From assembly GCA_032158295.1 (NCBI GenBank), contig CM063244.1, forward strand, positions 2,277,073 to 2,341,072: a stretch of DNA of 64,000 nt. The letters run 5' to 3'. Shown piece by piece: positions 1 through 11,548 of this stretch. How positions within the stretch are numbered: position 1 is the first letter of the stretch; each line of letters begins with the position of its first letter. Position numbers and translations under genes: made by a program. This stretch comes from Pycnopodia helianthoides (taxonomy: Eukaryota; Echinodermata; Asteroidea; Forcipulatida; Asteriidae). The notes under the pieces are model-generated. The model saw nothing but the letters and a program-made list of their open reading frames with translations. It did no database searches and was not told where the DNA came from.

Positions 1-1027
1 TTGGCACCATTCTTTGGACTTGATCTAATTTACCCATTTTTTTGACTACTAAGTTCTTCAAAGCCAGCATGTTTTTTTGTCTTGCTCTTTCCCCCTTCAA
101 AGAAATAGTACAAAATGAATAGGGCCACATACTCCCTCTTTTTGTGAAAGAAACGGTGTATTTTTTCACTTAGCCTTACAATACATGGTTCAAGTCTATG
201 TAATGTTCCTGCATCATGATAAGACCCTATTCTCGTTCTCAGTCCAACCATAACAATGTTGTATTTTTCAAAGCATTCAGCCTGAACATTTTGTTTATGT
301 TAGCATGTAATAATTTTTCAAGTAACTATCTTGCTTTGCCTTGGATTTGCCTTATTTTTACAATTTTAAATAATACATCCAATTCGATGCATTTTTGCCT
401 CTGGCAACAAGTTCAAGTTTCAATAAACCATGAATAATAATTAATCATAATAATAACAAGGTCCAATTAAACGTTGACCTTTATGCTTCCGCCGTCCTTC
501 TGGCCATTTTGTGAAGTGGGAAATTTTGGTTTGACTTCATTTCCTTCCTGCGGTGTAAAGGTGCAGATCCTGTTTGGAGGATTCTAACCTGTGTCATCAC
601 TACAAGAGAGCCAGCTGGGTCTGGACTTCCTGCAGGCACAATTTGTACACTGCCCATCGGAAAAAGTTTAGTTTATTACATTGTGTACCTTTATGGCACA
701 TTCATCAATATACAAGGTGGTGCAAAAGGGAAACCCTGACAAGCACGCAGGCCCACCAAATGGGGACCCCTTGATCATAAAACATAAAATCCAACATTTA
801 TAGAGATTGCGCTGGACAATATCAGTTTTTAATACCGAAGAGACCCCAAAGGAGCACATGTAGAAACTTAAAGTACAACTGGTTTTTAAAATTTTTTATG
901 TGGACGTCATTGTACACCAATTTACAACATACATCATTTTACAACATGTGACAGTATCTTGCCTGCCAGGAAATACCATGGAATGAAAAAGGTCACTAAA
1001 GTAATATACATGCAGGTTGTACACTGT
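1..1027. other. AT-rich non-coding stretch, nothing recognised
   Basis: No splice-bounded coding frame, RNA gene or clear inverted repeat was seen here. The open frames are short and of low-complexity composition. Confidence 0.5.
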
Positions 1028-1425
1028 AATAATAATAATAAAAATAGCAACTTCTTAAATAGTGCTCAAATCTGTCACTCATGACGCTCATGGCACTCCA
1101 ACATTATTACCCCTGGTCACTGGGCCATTTATTTCAAATTCCCTAAACCATCTCAGCTCCCTTGGAGTATTCAGTCCCGTGCTGCCAATTACGTAGCGCA
1201 CCAACATTGACCGATCTAAATTAATCACAACAACCATCTCTGCCCTCCCAGGTACCCACTTACATGTACCCCTGGGTGAGGAGAAGCAATTATAGTTAAG
1301 TGTCTTGCTCCAGGACACAAGTGCACCTGCACAAGTGTCCTGAACGGGAGTTGAACCCACATCCTGATGACTCGCCACCAGAACTTGAGTCCAATGAACG
1401 AAATCCCTCGGCCATGACACGCCAC
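1028..1425 (-). repeat. tRNA-derived SINE, family 1 (full-length-looking)
   Basis: Read on the minus strand, a tRNA-like head (about 1425-1336) carries GTCATGGCCGAG near its 5' end and a B-box-like GTGGGTTCAACTCCC. A body follows with CACTTGTGTCCTGGAGCAAG, CACCCAGGGGTAC and GACCAGGGGTAATAATGTT. The 3' end is a TAT/TTA microsatellite tail (1028-1046 on the plus strand). The same body recurs at 22,365-22,660. The head resembles a leucine/serine-type tRNA with a long variable arm. It is a retroposon, not a working tRNA. Confidence 0.75.
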
Positions 1426-1640
1426 AATGCCTACCATTTTATTAGCCAACAATGACTGCCACATGTCGTAGCATGGTGTACAGTACTCTTATCAAAAGTA
1501 TTTACAACTGACTAAATTAAAAAAGTCCATCCCCTTCAGGCGATCTCTCTGCTGCTGCTTCCCAGGTTAAATGGGGTTCATAGAGTTACAGGTTGAATGG
1601 CTTCTGACCGAACACCCCGAACAAAGATATTGACAAAACA

Positions 1641-1715
1641 GGGAGACCGCCAACAAAATTGGTAGAGCACCGGCACGTTAATCCAAAGGTCGCAGGTTCA
1701 AGTCCCACTCTAGTC
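1641..1715 (+). repeat. tRNA-derived SINE head, family 2
   Basis: An A-box-like stretch (TTGGTAGAGCACCGG) is followed about 30 bases later by a B box (GGTTCAAGTCC), then CCACTCTAGTCAATTTTTCTT, which also follows the related copy at 27,117-27,187. The acceptor stem does not pair well, so this is a SINE head and not a functional tRNA. Confidence 0.55.
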
Positions 1716-2916
1716 AATTTTTCTTCGCTCAACCCCAAACTGATTAAATTTAAAAAAAATTCTGCACGAAATAGTCAGCGAAAAATATACATATTTTTTT
1801 AAAGATACAAGAACATACTGTACAGCACATTGATAAAAAAAAACACACATTTCAGCACAGTACTGTACAAAGTACTTGTATGAAAGCTTAAAAGCAACTG
1901 CATCTAGGGGAAACTTTTGTCAACAACTTATAGAGTAATTATTGCAAAATGCCATGTCGTGTGTTTATCTTGTGCAGCCGGCGTCTGACTCTTGACGTCA
2001 CAGGTATGTTGATGAGAACTGAACTGGTTCAAAATACTAATAAAAGGTCTCATAAACCCTCTCGGTATGCGGAAATGCGGCTGGCTTTGTGTCAAACATA
2101 AACACCTTCAAGGCTCAATGTGTGTTTAATACGTTGAACAATACTAGCTTTTAAAGTCAGGTTTGGGGATATTAATTTTGTACTTCCTCGTGCCATGTCA
2201 TGGTATTCAATGTTCCATATAAATTGGCCCCATCAACTGCAAAGGACACCTTGGCTAGTCAACAAATGTTGTCTAAATAAAACTACAGGCCTACATGCAG
2301 TACAGGTGTACACGCTGTTACTTTTTATTGTGCAGTATGCGTAAACAAAGTAGCAAAGCACAATAAAAATTACGCCAGAAAAAGGTTACCAGCTAAAAAT
2401 ACCATTCCACAAGTGTATGACTGGTATCCTGGTCATTATTTTTTGCTTAGCAGAATATTGTTAGGCACTATTTGCTGCTTAAGCACAGGCCTGATGCTTC
2501 ACGGAGGCAACAGAGGCAATTGGCTTTGTTATCTCTCTGCTCATTGCCCTGGTGTCCCTTGAAATGCTCCAATAGATAGGTTGCAGTATGACGTAAATCG
2601 GCCATCTTTACGGGCAGTTTAGAACAAACAGTCGTGCGTTTCGTGTGAGAACGGCGTGCAACACGCGCGCATTTCACGAAACTCATGGCAGGATTGGTCA
2701 GTGAACAACGCGGCTGCGTTAATAAGTTGAGCGTTTGACGCACCTGCAAGCCAAAATGCAATTTGCCCGTAAAGATGGCGTCTACTGGGAACTATAGAAA
2801 TTTACAATTTTCCCCTAGAGGTGCCCTTTACTAGGGAGACAGCACCTTGGTGCCCTTGCCCTTTCAAAAACCAAGCATCAGTCCATAACGAAGCTCTATC
2901 AAAATTGGGCCCAGGT
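1716..2916. other. Non-coding stretch with decayed repeats
   Basis: A degraded copy of the GGGCCCAATTTCATAGAGC element family is hinted at near 2,340-2,490 (TTTTTGCTTAGCAGAATATTG, then TGCTTAAGCACAGG). A short inverted pair, CATCTTTACGGGC and GCCCGTAAAGATG, flanks about 2,605-2,775. A 97-codon minus-strand frame (2,761-2,468) overlaps these repeats and looks like a chance frame. Confidence 0.4.
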
Positions 2917-3142
2917 CAGAACTGCCAACATTTCTATCTTGCAATCAGGGAGATTTTGTCCAACAATCAGGGAGATTTTGTCCAGCAATCAGGGAGATGT
3001 TTAGAATTTTACATTCAGCATAAATAGGAAAAAAGTTTCCATAATCACAAAGATTTTCAAATTTGTTCATCAGAACATGGAAAGATTGAACTACTGTATT
3101 TCAAAAATATTTCTGCCGCATCAGGGAAAGTTGGCAGCTCTG
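2917..3142. mobile_element. Small inverted-repeat element (MITE-like), 226 bp
   Basis: The ends CAGAACTGCCAAC and GTTGGCAGCTCTG are complementary at 11 of 13 positions. It contains the 20-21-bp tandem repeat listed separately. No coding capacity and no confident target duplication were seen. Confidence 0.4.
2941..2999 (+). repeat. Tandem repeat, three 20-21-bp units
   Basis: Three successive units read CAATCAGGGAGATTTTGTCC with minor changes. The last one is truncated and changed at the end. Confidence 0.85.
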
Positions 3143-3306
3143 CCAGGTCTCTCAAGTGTAGAGTACATTTATTAGTGCTTATATAGTATTTGAAATCTTG
3201 CCTTTTCTCCATACATTTATGCATTTATACACATCCTTGTTTGTATTGTGTACATATTTTAACATTGGACAGTAACCTTGTCATGGAGAAGTTCTACAGA
3301 CATGAT

Positions 3307-3630
3307 CAGGGCTTGAATTTTACACTGGACCGCTGGCCCGAGGCCAGTGATTTTAGCATCGGGCCAGTAAACTCATGACCAGACAAGTCCGGCGGTCTTG
3401 TGTTTGTGTTCAAATGTTGACTTTCAGTCTGATAAACACAATTCTGTTGATTATCAAAGACTACTTACCCCTAATACACAAATGAGACAAATCTTCTCAA
3501 TTATTAACCTGTGTTGGAATTTTTTCTTCTCACTTCAATTCTGGTCTTGTACTCAAAATTCCCGTCTAGTAAACATTTTGAGCTACAAGCCCTGCGGTCT
3601 TGTGGGTTTTTCCCCCAAATTCTAGCCCTG
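3307..3630. mobile_element. MITE-like element with CAGGGCTWGAATTT ends, 324 bp
   Basis: The ends CAGGGCTTGAATTT and AAATTCTAGCCCTG are 14-bp inverted repeats with one mismatch. Both flanks share ACATG, which could be a decayed 8-bp target duplication of the hAT type. The interior is rich in GGCCCGAGGCCAG-like palindromes. It has no coding capacity. Confidence 0.55.
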
Positions 3631-4507
3631 ACATGGCACTGGAAAGAATAGTTTTTCCTCCATCACAGTCCAAAAGTCGATACACTAGGGTATAATTCAA
3701 ACACTAACAAGTAAAACTTCAACTGGATTTCTGATTAAGACCCTGAATCTGAACAAACAAATAACCGATAGTTTGGTCAATGTTTAACCAACATTTAACA
3801 AAGTCAAATAAACCAAAGTACTTGAGTGTGTATAACAAAATGTGCTCCTACTGATCAAATTTGTGAAATTCCGGGCTAATTGATAGGTGTCTACATTAAG
3901 GCCAAATAAAATACAAACATGTTTGGCATCCCCGCCCTCTTCCTTTTTTAGAGACCGTTTCTTTTTTTTCCTTTCCTTTTTTTAACGAAAAAAAAAAGGA
4001 GATAAATAAAATATTAAAAAATTAATTGTGAAAAATAGGCCCTCCTTCCTTTTTTCAAAAAGGCAGGACAATAAGGGTTTTTTAATTTTTTTTATTTGCC
4101 TAATGCAAACAATTGTAAAATAGGCGTGGTCCGTACTCTGCGAATTGTGAATACAAAGTGATTTTTCTTGGGTCATGCGTGCCGATTGCATGCACCATGT
4201 CTTTCATTTTACATTTGAAGCCAGCTTTACTGTGATCTTGGTTGAAGTGAATTGAAACCATCACACATTACATCTTACACAGTCTCCCTAAAGCTTTACA
4301 GTAGGGCTCCGTTTCATTTGGCCCTACTACATATAACCACAGAATCATGAATTTATTAAGATTGTAGTTTCTACGGGCTGTATTTCTCTACACGCAGAAT
4401 TTCGCAGCAAGCAAAGCTCTCAATGAAATTGAGCCTCGAGTATGTACTTTTATTTTACACACACATACTGCGCAAACTCCTGAGTACACTGATGGTTGTT
4501 AAATCAG

Positions 4508-4690
4508 GATATTACCCCAATCGGGGTATACCACTTTGTCATTACCACCAATTATCTTATGGTTCTCCAATTGGGATTTTGCTTTTATTCAGCATATTAC
4601 CCATTTGGGGTAGTATTTTTGTCATTACCACAAATTACTTACATGGTTCTCCAATTGGGATTTTGGTTCTATTTCATATTCAGTATTCTG
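4508..4690 (+). repeat. Two-unit tandem duplication, about 85-90 bp per unit
   Basis: ATATTACCC, TTTGTCATTACCAC and GGTTCTCCAATTGGGATTTT recur in the same order in both units, with scattered substitutions. A short degenerate GGATTAAATA-type tandem repeat follows at about 4,745-4,812. Confidence 0.75.
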
Positions 4691-5109
4691 AACAGTACCA
4701 GTATACATTTTGTACAAACCCACTTTTTGTTCAAACTGGCATGACTAACTATCGGATTAAACAGGATTAAATCGAATTAAATAGGATTTCATGGGGTTAA
4801 ATAGGATTAACGAGACTATTTTGGAAAGCTGTTTTACATCAGAATATAAGTAAGAAAATAGAATTGGCTGTGGCAAACTGCTTACCAACCCAAAGGTATG
4901 GAATCTGCACAAAATAGCTAATAGCCTGATGTTTCGACCCTAGCAGAGTCTTTGTCAAAAGCTACAATGACAACACAGAGCAAGTATACTGCTTCTGTTA
5001 CTATGCCCGTTTGTGTGTGTTGTGCTGTCATTTTTCGCCTTCGAAAAAGACTTTGCTGGAGTTGAAAGGTCAGGCCATTAACTATTCTTTGCAGAATTTA
5101 AATGTATTG

Positions 5110-5436
5110 TGCACTTTTTGTAACAGCTGAAATCAGTGTCCACATTTTGTGTGATTAAACATATGCATGAACAAACAAACCTGTGAAAGTTTGAGCTCAA
5201 TTGGTCATCGAGGTCACGAGAAAATAGTGAAAAGAGATCTTATGTGTTTTCTGTTTTTTCAAATTATCGCGCGCGATAATTACTATTGTTTTACTTGTTT
5301 CTCAGTAACGATAGCATTTTAGGCAGAAATATTTTAAGGAACCCTTTCTACCATTACTTACTTTAAATCATGTAAGTTATGTGTGAATCTGTGAACATTG
5401 TGTTTTTCGATCTTACCAATAGTGTACAGGGCCTTT
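5110..5436. repeat. Dispersed repeat copy (family R1)
   Basis: It contains CCTGTGAAAGTTTGAGCTCA, ATTGGTCATCGAGGTCACGAG, GTAACGATAGCATTTTAGGC and the end ACCAATAGTGTACAGGGCC followed by TTTAA. The same landmarks recur, diverged, at 57,490-57,832 and partly near 28,040-28,110. I recall this as a very abundant non-coding repeat in sea stars, but the family name cannot be given without a search. Confidence 0.6.
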
Positions 5437-6081
5437 AAGTACTGTGATCCATTGGGATAGTACATTGTAACCAGCTGGAGAAGCCACCTGGAATGTACTG
5501 TATGTACATTGTACACATTCACTTTATCATTGTCATAACAATGACAGGAATAACAAGGCCATCTTGGACACATGGACATTTAGAAAAGATCTCCCATCAT
5601 CAGAATTAGTTTGTCCCACTTACATTAGATAGATCCCATGCTCATTGTACTCACCCGATTTTCCATTTTCATTAATAATCACAGGATGAACCAGCCGAGA
5701 CCACGGGTACCCAGACATTTTTTCCGCCAGTCCACTAAACCCCAAAATAACGATAGTCAACAGGAGATCCAGGATCGGCACATAGGTGGTTGTTTCCCCG
5801 TCACTGGCAGCTACCCAAATAAGCAGAAACCTACTGCGGCAAACTAGCACTTCACTTAGTGTCAGTCGTGACCCAAATGTCACGCATTTTAATCTCTGGC
5901 ATTTAGCGTTCTACAGTACACCAAAACACAAAAAGGGAAATGTCATACCAAATCTTTTGGGCACCAATGTTCCTCCCATCAATCGCTGAAACATCCTCTG
6001 CACAAGGACACTGAGGTAGGTTTGTATGAAACCATCCGGCCAGATTAAACCTACCTACATTATTGTCAGAGGGGTCACTAT
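5435..6081 (-). CDS. Candidate three-exon coding chain (partial gene, unrecognised)
   Basis: Three minus-strand pieces fit together by splice site and phase. Exon a is 6081-5949, with acceptor TTGACAG and donor TTTG|GTATGA. Exon b is 5734-5655, with acceptor GGGGTTTAG and donor AATCGG|GTGAGTAC. Exon c is 5487-5435, with acceptor ATTCCAG, and ends at a TAA. Exon a ends in phase 2 and b supplies one base. Exon b ends in phase 1 and c supplies two. The peptide has GRFNLAGWFHTNLPQCPC, then GYPWSRLVHPVIINENGKS, then GFSSWLQCTIPMD. The Trp...Leu-Pro-x-Cys-Pro-Cys cluster resembles the core of AMOP-type extracellular domains, but that is a weak guess. The stop falls at the edge of repeat R1, so the natural 3' end may be lost. 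Any upstream exon must end in phase 1, and I could not find it convincingly. Confidence 0.33.
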
Positions 6082-6099
6082 CTGTCAATGGAACACAAT

Positions 6100-7120
6100 G
6101 TGTTTGCTCAGTGGGTGAACTGGTTCTGGGAACAGTCCATTAAGTGCAAGAGGGGTGGGTACACGTTTGCTATGATTCAGCAAATAGGCAGAAGTAAAAT
6201 TCAGCTTGGTGTTCTAAGAATGCTGGATCATGATTTGTTACCTGTGGCCAAGATAACACAGTAACAGGAAGTAGAAGGCTTCTTTTTAATAAATTTGAAT
6301 TATACATACAACAGCATGCAGTGTATTCTGGTGGTGATCTGTTTATCCTGTGTTATGATTGTACTAACATGTCCACAGTGAATACTTACAAAATTGATTA
6401 TTTCTTAAAATACCTAATGCCCCCTTTTCATCACCCGGCGATGACTTCAAACTACCGCTTTATAAACACACACCATGCTAAATATTGAATATCTCTTCAG
6501 CGAAGTTATTGTTACATGTATCACTTACATGTGTTTGTGTAAAGGTAGAGTCAACGTTTGGTTTTTGTCAAGTAATGCAGATTTATGAGCAAAAATATCA
6601 AGAAAGATGTATACGACAGAAGTCACCACGAAAGTTTCAATTGAATACAAAGCCTTTAGGCAATCTTTGGAGATGAACATTTTTTGACTTACTTTTATTG
6701 ATTTCTAATCAATGAAGGCATTTTAGACAAAACAATTTTGCAGCATGTTGACTACATACCATTACCATCTTTTTAACGCGTAAGCTTTTGGGTAAGATTT
6801 ACACCTATTTTTTTTTGGGGGGGGTTGTTACCAAAGTATGAATCTACCTTCTAGTTATTTAAAACCTAAAAATTAACTACAGGTTGAACTTGCAACTTCA
6901 GGGCCTCTTTTTGTGGAAACGGAGCAACTTGGCTAGACTTTACCCTCAATTTTAACTTTACTTTAAAGCTTGCTTTTGCTTTTTCACGAATCATCACCTT
7001 AGGTATTCAACTTTCAACATTGATTATTCATTTGTGATGAGACTCAAAGCCAAGCATACATTGTGTCACAGACAATATTTTATCAAATGCAAACTCTGCA
7101 GTTTGTATAAAATTTAAAAA
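6100..7120. other. Non-coding stretch with decayed repeats
   Basis: The section at 6,650-6,800 shares order and motifs with 21,395-21,545 (AATCTTTGGAGAT, TATTGATTTCTAAT, TACCATCTTTTTAAC). These are two diverged copies of one repeat. Nothing else was recognised. Confidence 0.45.
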
Positions 7121-8238
7121 AAAGAGGAAAGTGCCAGGCACAGTCGAGACTTTGTGCTCTGTTTTTTCATTTCTTAAACGGCACAGCTGATAAACCAAAA
7201 ATGAGGAAATCGGCTGATTAGCCCAAAGGCTGAATGCCTGCACCATATGGAGCTCTGCAGTTCAACTGTCAAACCAAGCCAATATAAACAATCAATCAGT
7301 GAGTTTAAGAGGAGTTTGTATAGTAATTGTTTTAACTGGCATTTGAAACAGCAATATTTTTGTACACACCACAAAACATACATTATGAAATAACTACGAT
7401 GAACAAAATTAGGTTTTTTTTTTCTTGCAACAAAACTTGAACTCTGAAATGCAAGAACTTCAAAATAAAATGGGGGGAACGTGGCGGATGGAATTTAAAC
7501 CTTTGTGGCAACTTCTAAAACATGGGGGTCCAACAGATAGTGTGGCGATGTGCCAAGCTTGTTTCGCATGTTTGAGAAAACTGCATTTAGAGAGCAGACC
7601 TTTCTTATTGCTCAACTAATCCACAGCCAGTACAACAAGCCAAAAATGTGCACAGTTTCCATCAAAAACAGGAAAATAAAGCAAGGGTCACCCCTCCCGC
7701 TCCTACAATCCCTGCCAAAATGCCTGGGCCACCTGACAATAAACATACACATGTACCCTCCAATTTGACCTGAACATCAGGCGCATTGTTTTCATGCCAA
7801 CCAATTTGTGATTTTCGCCCAGTTCAACCTAGTTATATGAATATTAAGTTGGGCATGATTTCAATTTGGGATGCAAAGATTCCCGCAACAACAGCCCTAA
7901 AAAAACTGTAAATAGTAACCTACAGGAAACTCTGTTGTGGTATGGAAAACGGAAATTGTTTTATTAATTTAAAAAAATAAAATAGATACTGTTTTTGTAG
8001 TGAAACAAAATATTGAAAGAAAAATATATCACATCATATAAATCAAGTTCTTGTTCGCCTCATAATAATCGTTCTTGTTATTGAAGTCATGTTAGTTGTC
8101 GTACTACATGGTCCATCTGTTGGCCCAAATCCATCATTTCAACAGAGGGCTCTGTCACCAGTTTGTGTACAAGAATAGAAAACTTTCCCAAACCATTAAC
8201 TGTATGAACAACTCTTACCAACAGAGGGGGTAAAAACA
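7121..8238. repeat. Tandem duplication, copy 1 (segments A and B)
   Basis: This 1.1-kb unit consists of segment A (7121-7832, from GAGGAAAGTGCCAGGCACAG to AACCTAGTTAT) and segment B (7833-8238, to CCAACAGAGGGGGTAAA). It is followed head-to-tail by A' (8239-8956) and, after a 2.2-kb insertion, B' (11,147-11,548). The copies are very similar, with scattered substitutions and small indels. The unit boundaries are good to about 10 bases. Confidence 0.9.
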
Positions 8239-8287
8239 AGAGGAAAGTGCCAGGTACAGTCGAGACTTTGTGCTCTGTTTTTTCCAT
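8087..8287 (-). CDS. Possible exon fragment in duplicated segment B
   Basis: On the minus strand, segment B reads PPLLVRVVHTVNGLGKF and then VTEPSVEMMDLGQQMDHVV without a stop. Segment B' (11.55-11.40 kb) keeps the first part but has a one-base deletion after GLGKF that brings an early stop. Upstream of B' the frame stays open with a CQMCKKC cluster. No family is recognised and splice sites are weak, so this may be a decayed exon or a chance frame. Confidence 0.2.
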   Translation of the reverse strand: MEKTEHKVSTVPGTFLLFLPPLLVRVVHTVNGLGKFSILVHKLVTEPSVEMMDLGQQMDHVVRQLT

Positions 8288-8956
8288 TTTTTAAACGGCA
8301 CGGCTAAGAAACCAAAAATGAGGAAATCGGCTGATTAGCCCAAAGGCTGCATGCCTGCACCATATGGAGCTCTGCAGTTCAACTGTCAAACCAAGCCAAT
8401 ATAAACAATCAATCAGTGAGTTTAAGAGGAGTTTGTATAGTAATCATTTTAACTGGCATTTGAAACAGCAATATTTTTGTAGGAAGACAAAAACACACCA
8501 CAAAACATACATTATGAAACAACTACGATGAACAAAATTAGTTTTTTTTTTCCTTGCAACAAAACTTGAACTCTGAAATGCAAGAACTTCAAAATAAAAG
8601 GGGGGAACGTGGCGAATGGATTTAAAACCGTGGTGGCAACTTCTAAAACATGGGGGTCCAACAGATAATGTGGCGATGTGCCAAGCTTGTTTCGCATGTT
8701 TGAGAAAACTGCATTTAGAGAGCAGACCTTTCTTATGGCTCAACTAATCCACAGCCAGTACAACAAGCCAAAAATGTGCACACTTTCCACCAAAAACAGG
8801 AAATTAAAGCAAGGGTTGCACCTCCCGCCCCTACAACCCCTGCCAAAATGCCTGGGCCACCTGACAATAAACACACCCTCCAATTTGACCTGAACATCAG
8901 GCGCATTGTTTTCATGCCAACCAATTTGTGATTTTCGCCCAGTTCAACCTAGTTAT

Positions 8957-11146
8957 GGCAATTCCAACAAAAAGTGTCCTCGACCCAAAAAATTGAAGTC
9001 AAATTCATGGAATTAATTTTAAAGTAGCAAGAAAGAGTGATAACTAGTGATTTCAAATCTATGTTTGTTTCAAAAAAAATTCTTGGTTTTCCATGTTTTT
9101 CATCGATAATTAAAAAACTTTTTTTTGTGCCAAATTCATGATTTTTTTGAAGTGTTCGGTACAATTGTCTAGATATGCCCCCTGGTTACATTTTAAAAGA
9201 TATTTTAATTTTTCATGGCTAAAAACATATAACCGGGGGTACTTATTCACAATTTTGAAGAAATTTAATTGTAAATTTATTCACAGGGTGCTGCCGCTCG
9301 TTTTAATTAGCCCTTAATTACTAATTATGAAATGTAATGTCCATGACATTGTATGATGTTTAGTTTTCCATTCTGAAGCCAGTAAGAGATATTTTTATGA
9401 GACTTCATATGCAAAGCTAGTTTTTAAAGGCTAATCCTATAATGCAAGAAAACTAATAAAAAATTAATTACAATTGTGCTAACGAGTGTCATGGACATTA
9501 CATTTATTGTCATGGACATTACGTCATGGACATTGCATGTCACATCCTGATTAAGACACTTAACTTTTCAAACAGTGGAATGACCCTCTATATGGGTAAA
9601 TGCTACATTGTATCATTTGGACCTCATATGAAGGTCAAACCTGGATTAGTCAAAGAGAATACTTGTCGTAGACCTCATCACAAATTTGTTTCAAGCACAT
9701 GTTTAGCAGCGCGTATAGTGACAACATTGTGCACAGATTCTACAAACGGACAGCCCAAATCTGAGATTTTCAGGTGAGCCTTCTCATTAATATAAAACTG
9801 TTCTTTCCTAAAAACATTCAAGTGAACATGTACATACTGAAATATATGTATGTAAAAACTGTTGGTGAGACATGTATGTAGGACATTATAAACACAATTT
9901 ATCATCAAAGATGACTTCTCAAGGCCTAGGCGTAGTGCAGATTTGTACACATCTACAGATACATGATACACCATAGCTTGGATACAAAGACGTCATACAT
10001 GTAGTAATTCTTTATTTTTACATAATTTCAGTATGGTTAAGACTCAAGTAGAGTGGCAGAAAAAGTACAGAGAGAAAATAAGACAAAATCTGGAAAAGGA
10101 GGCAGCATGTCAATCTCGAGGTGGAACGTGTAGAGGATGACCTCATGACTAGGTCTACTTGGAAAACCAAGGAAGCAACGTTTGGCCTGCTGTTCCTCTC
10201 AAGAAGTCATCCCAGCTCATTTCAACTGATCTTCTGGGAATTGTTCACCCAGTCACGAACATAGCAGGATCCAGATCAACTTTTAAAATTACAGAAACCT
10301 TTAATGTTTAATTTCCCTTTATTGTCGTCACAAAATGCTGACGCAAGATGGTCAGCATGTTACTCGAGATGAACAATCACCTTGTGAGAAACACATCAAA
10401 GGGAATTATGGGAAAGATAATTAGAAATGAAAGGTCACTACATGTACATGTACATACCTACATCTCTGGTCTATCATAACTACTTCAAGGCGGAAGCCAG
10501 CCTGGTTTAGATGTGGACGGAAAGTGCAAAAAGGGGACTTACAGGGGGGCGGGGTTTAAGTGAGATTCTGGGGGAGTTCTGGTTTTTTTTAATGTATGGA
10601 AGAGGTTAAACATTAAGATAGGGACATTAGATATGTTTCAATATACATATTAACAGCAAGGCAGCACATGGGTTTACAAATTCAGGGTTAGGCATGATGC
10701 ATCATTTTACAAGTTTGACGTAATGTCCATGACGCTAAAAATATACCAAAATGTAATGTCCATGACGCTTTATTAAGACATGTAACAAAAAAGTTGACAG
10801 GCGTTCTTAAAAATATTATTACTGTTCATGTTAACTACTTCTCTGTTTACAAAATAAACAAATATTCTAACAATTTTGAACTTTAACTTCACAGAGTTTT
10901 GGAATTGAATGTGTTGTACTCAAAACCCACTTCCGTTTTTCGTAATGTCCATGACGCTCGTTAGCAAGGCCCAGACTCATTAATTAATTAGAACTTTTCC
11001 AAAGACATAGTATCATTTGAACTACTAGAACACAAGATACTAGTATCAAACACAAAACTATAAATCAAAGCTACTTGGTCTGTTTAGCTGATAAACAAAG
11101 TTCTAAAAATGTCTCCAAACGTAATGTCCATGACGTGGAATTGCCC
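8957..11146 (+). mobile_element. 2,190-bp DNA transposon with 14-bp subterminal repeats
   Basis: It begins GGCAATTCCA and ends TGGAATTGCCC, giving short terminal inverted repeats flanked by TTAT on both sides (8953-8956 and 11147-11150). The empty site is preserved in the sister duplicate. The 14-mer GTAATGTCCATGAC occurs at 9334-9347, 10720-10733, 10753-10766, 10942-10955 and 11121-11134 on plus, and at 9488-9501, 9509-9522 and 9523-9536 (one mismatch) on minus. The copies near 9,480 and 10,942 sit in a 24-bp inverted pair ending in TCGTTAGC. Clustered, opposed subterminal motifs are typical of transposase-binding sites. The superfamily is not clear. A TTAT duplication would be unusual for piggyBac or Kolobok (TTAA). 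It is partly coding (see 9526-10138). Confidence 0.8.
9526..10138 (+). pseudogene. Transposase N-terminal remnant (two exons) inside the element
   Basis: An open frame from the ATG at 9526 runs to a donor TTTTCAG|GTGAGCC at 9773/9774. An acceptor CATAATTTCAG at about 10,031 then restores frame into VKTQVEWQKKYREKIRQNLE, which ends at a TGA near 10,138. The basic, helix-forming WQKKYREKI segment resembles the start of many uncharacterised invertebrate transposon proteins, with an R/K-rich YRE(K/R) helix. The frame ends about 120 residues in, so no catalytic domain is present and the element must depend on a helper. The sequence after the stop to about 10.3 kb may be the decayed continuation. 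Confidence 0.4.
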
Positions 11147-11548
11147 TTATATGAATATTAAGTTGGGCATGATTTCAATTTGGGATGCAAAGATTCCCGC
11201 AACAACAGCCCTAAAAAAACTGTAAATAGTAACCTACAGGAAACTCTGTTGTGGTATGGAAAACGGAAATTGTTTTATTAATTAAAAAAAATAAATTTTT
11301 TGTAGTGAAACAAAACATTGAAAGAAAAATATATCACATCATATAAATCAAGTTCTTGTTCGCCTCATAATAATCGTTCTTGTTATTAAAGTCATGTCAG
11401 TTGTCGTATAACTAGTACTTGCATGGTCCATCTGTTGGCCCAAATCCATCATTTCAACAGAGGGCTCTGTCACCAGGTTGTGTACAAGATTAAAAACTTT
11501 CCCAAACCATTAACTGTATGAACAACTCTTACCAACAGAGGGGGTAAA

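Larger units (their letters stand above)
8239..11548. repeat. Tandem duplication, copy 2 (A' and B'), split by a transposon
   Basis: A' is 8239-8956 and B' is 11,147-11,548, colinear with 7121-8238. Copy 1 preserves the uninterrupted junction CCTAGTTATATGAATATT at about 7829-7846. In copy 2 the junction is cut after TTAT by the element at 8957-11146, and TTAT is repeated on the far side. On the minus strand A' encodes a glycine-rich hydrophobic stretch (GPGILAGVVGAGGATLAL). Copy A has a TGA shortly after the equivalent stretch. Confidence 0.9.

Noticed and set aside
2468..2761. 97-codon minus-strand frame with several cysteines
   Set aside because: It overlaps decayed inverted repeats, with no splice sites or recognisable domain.
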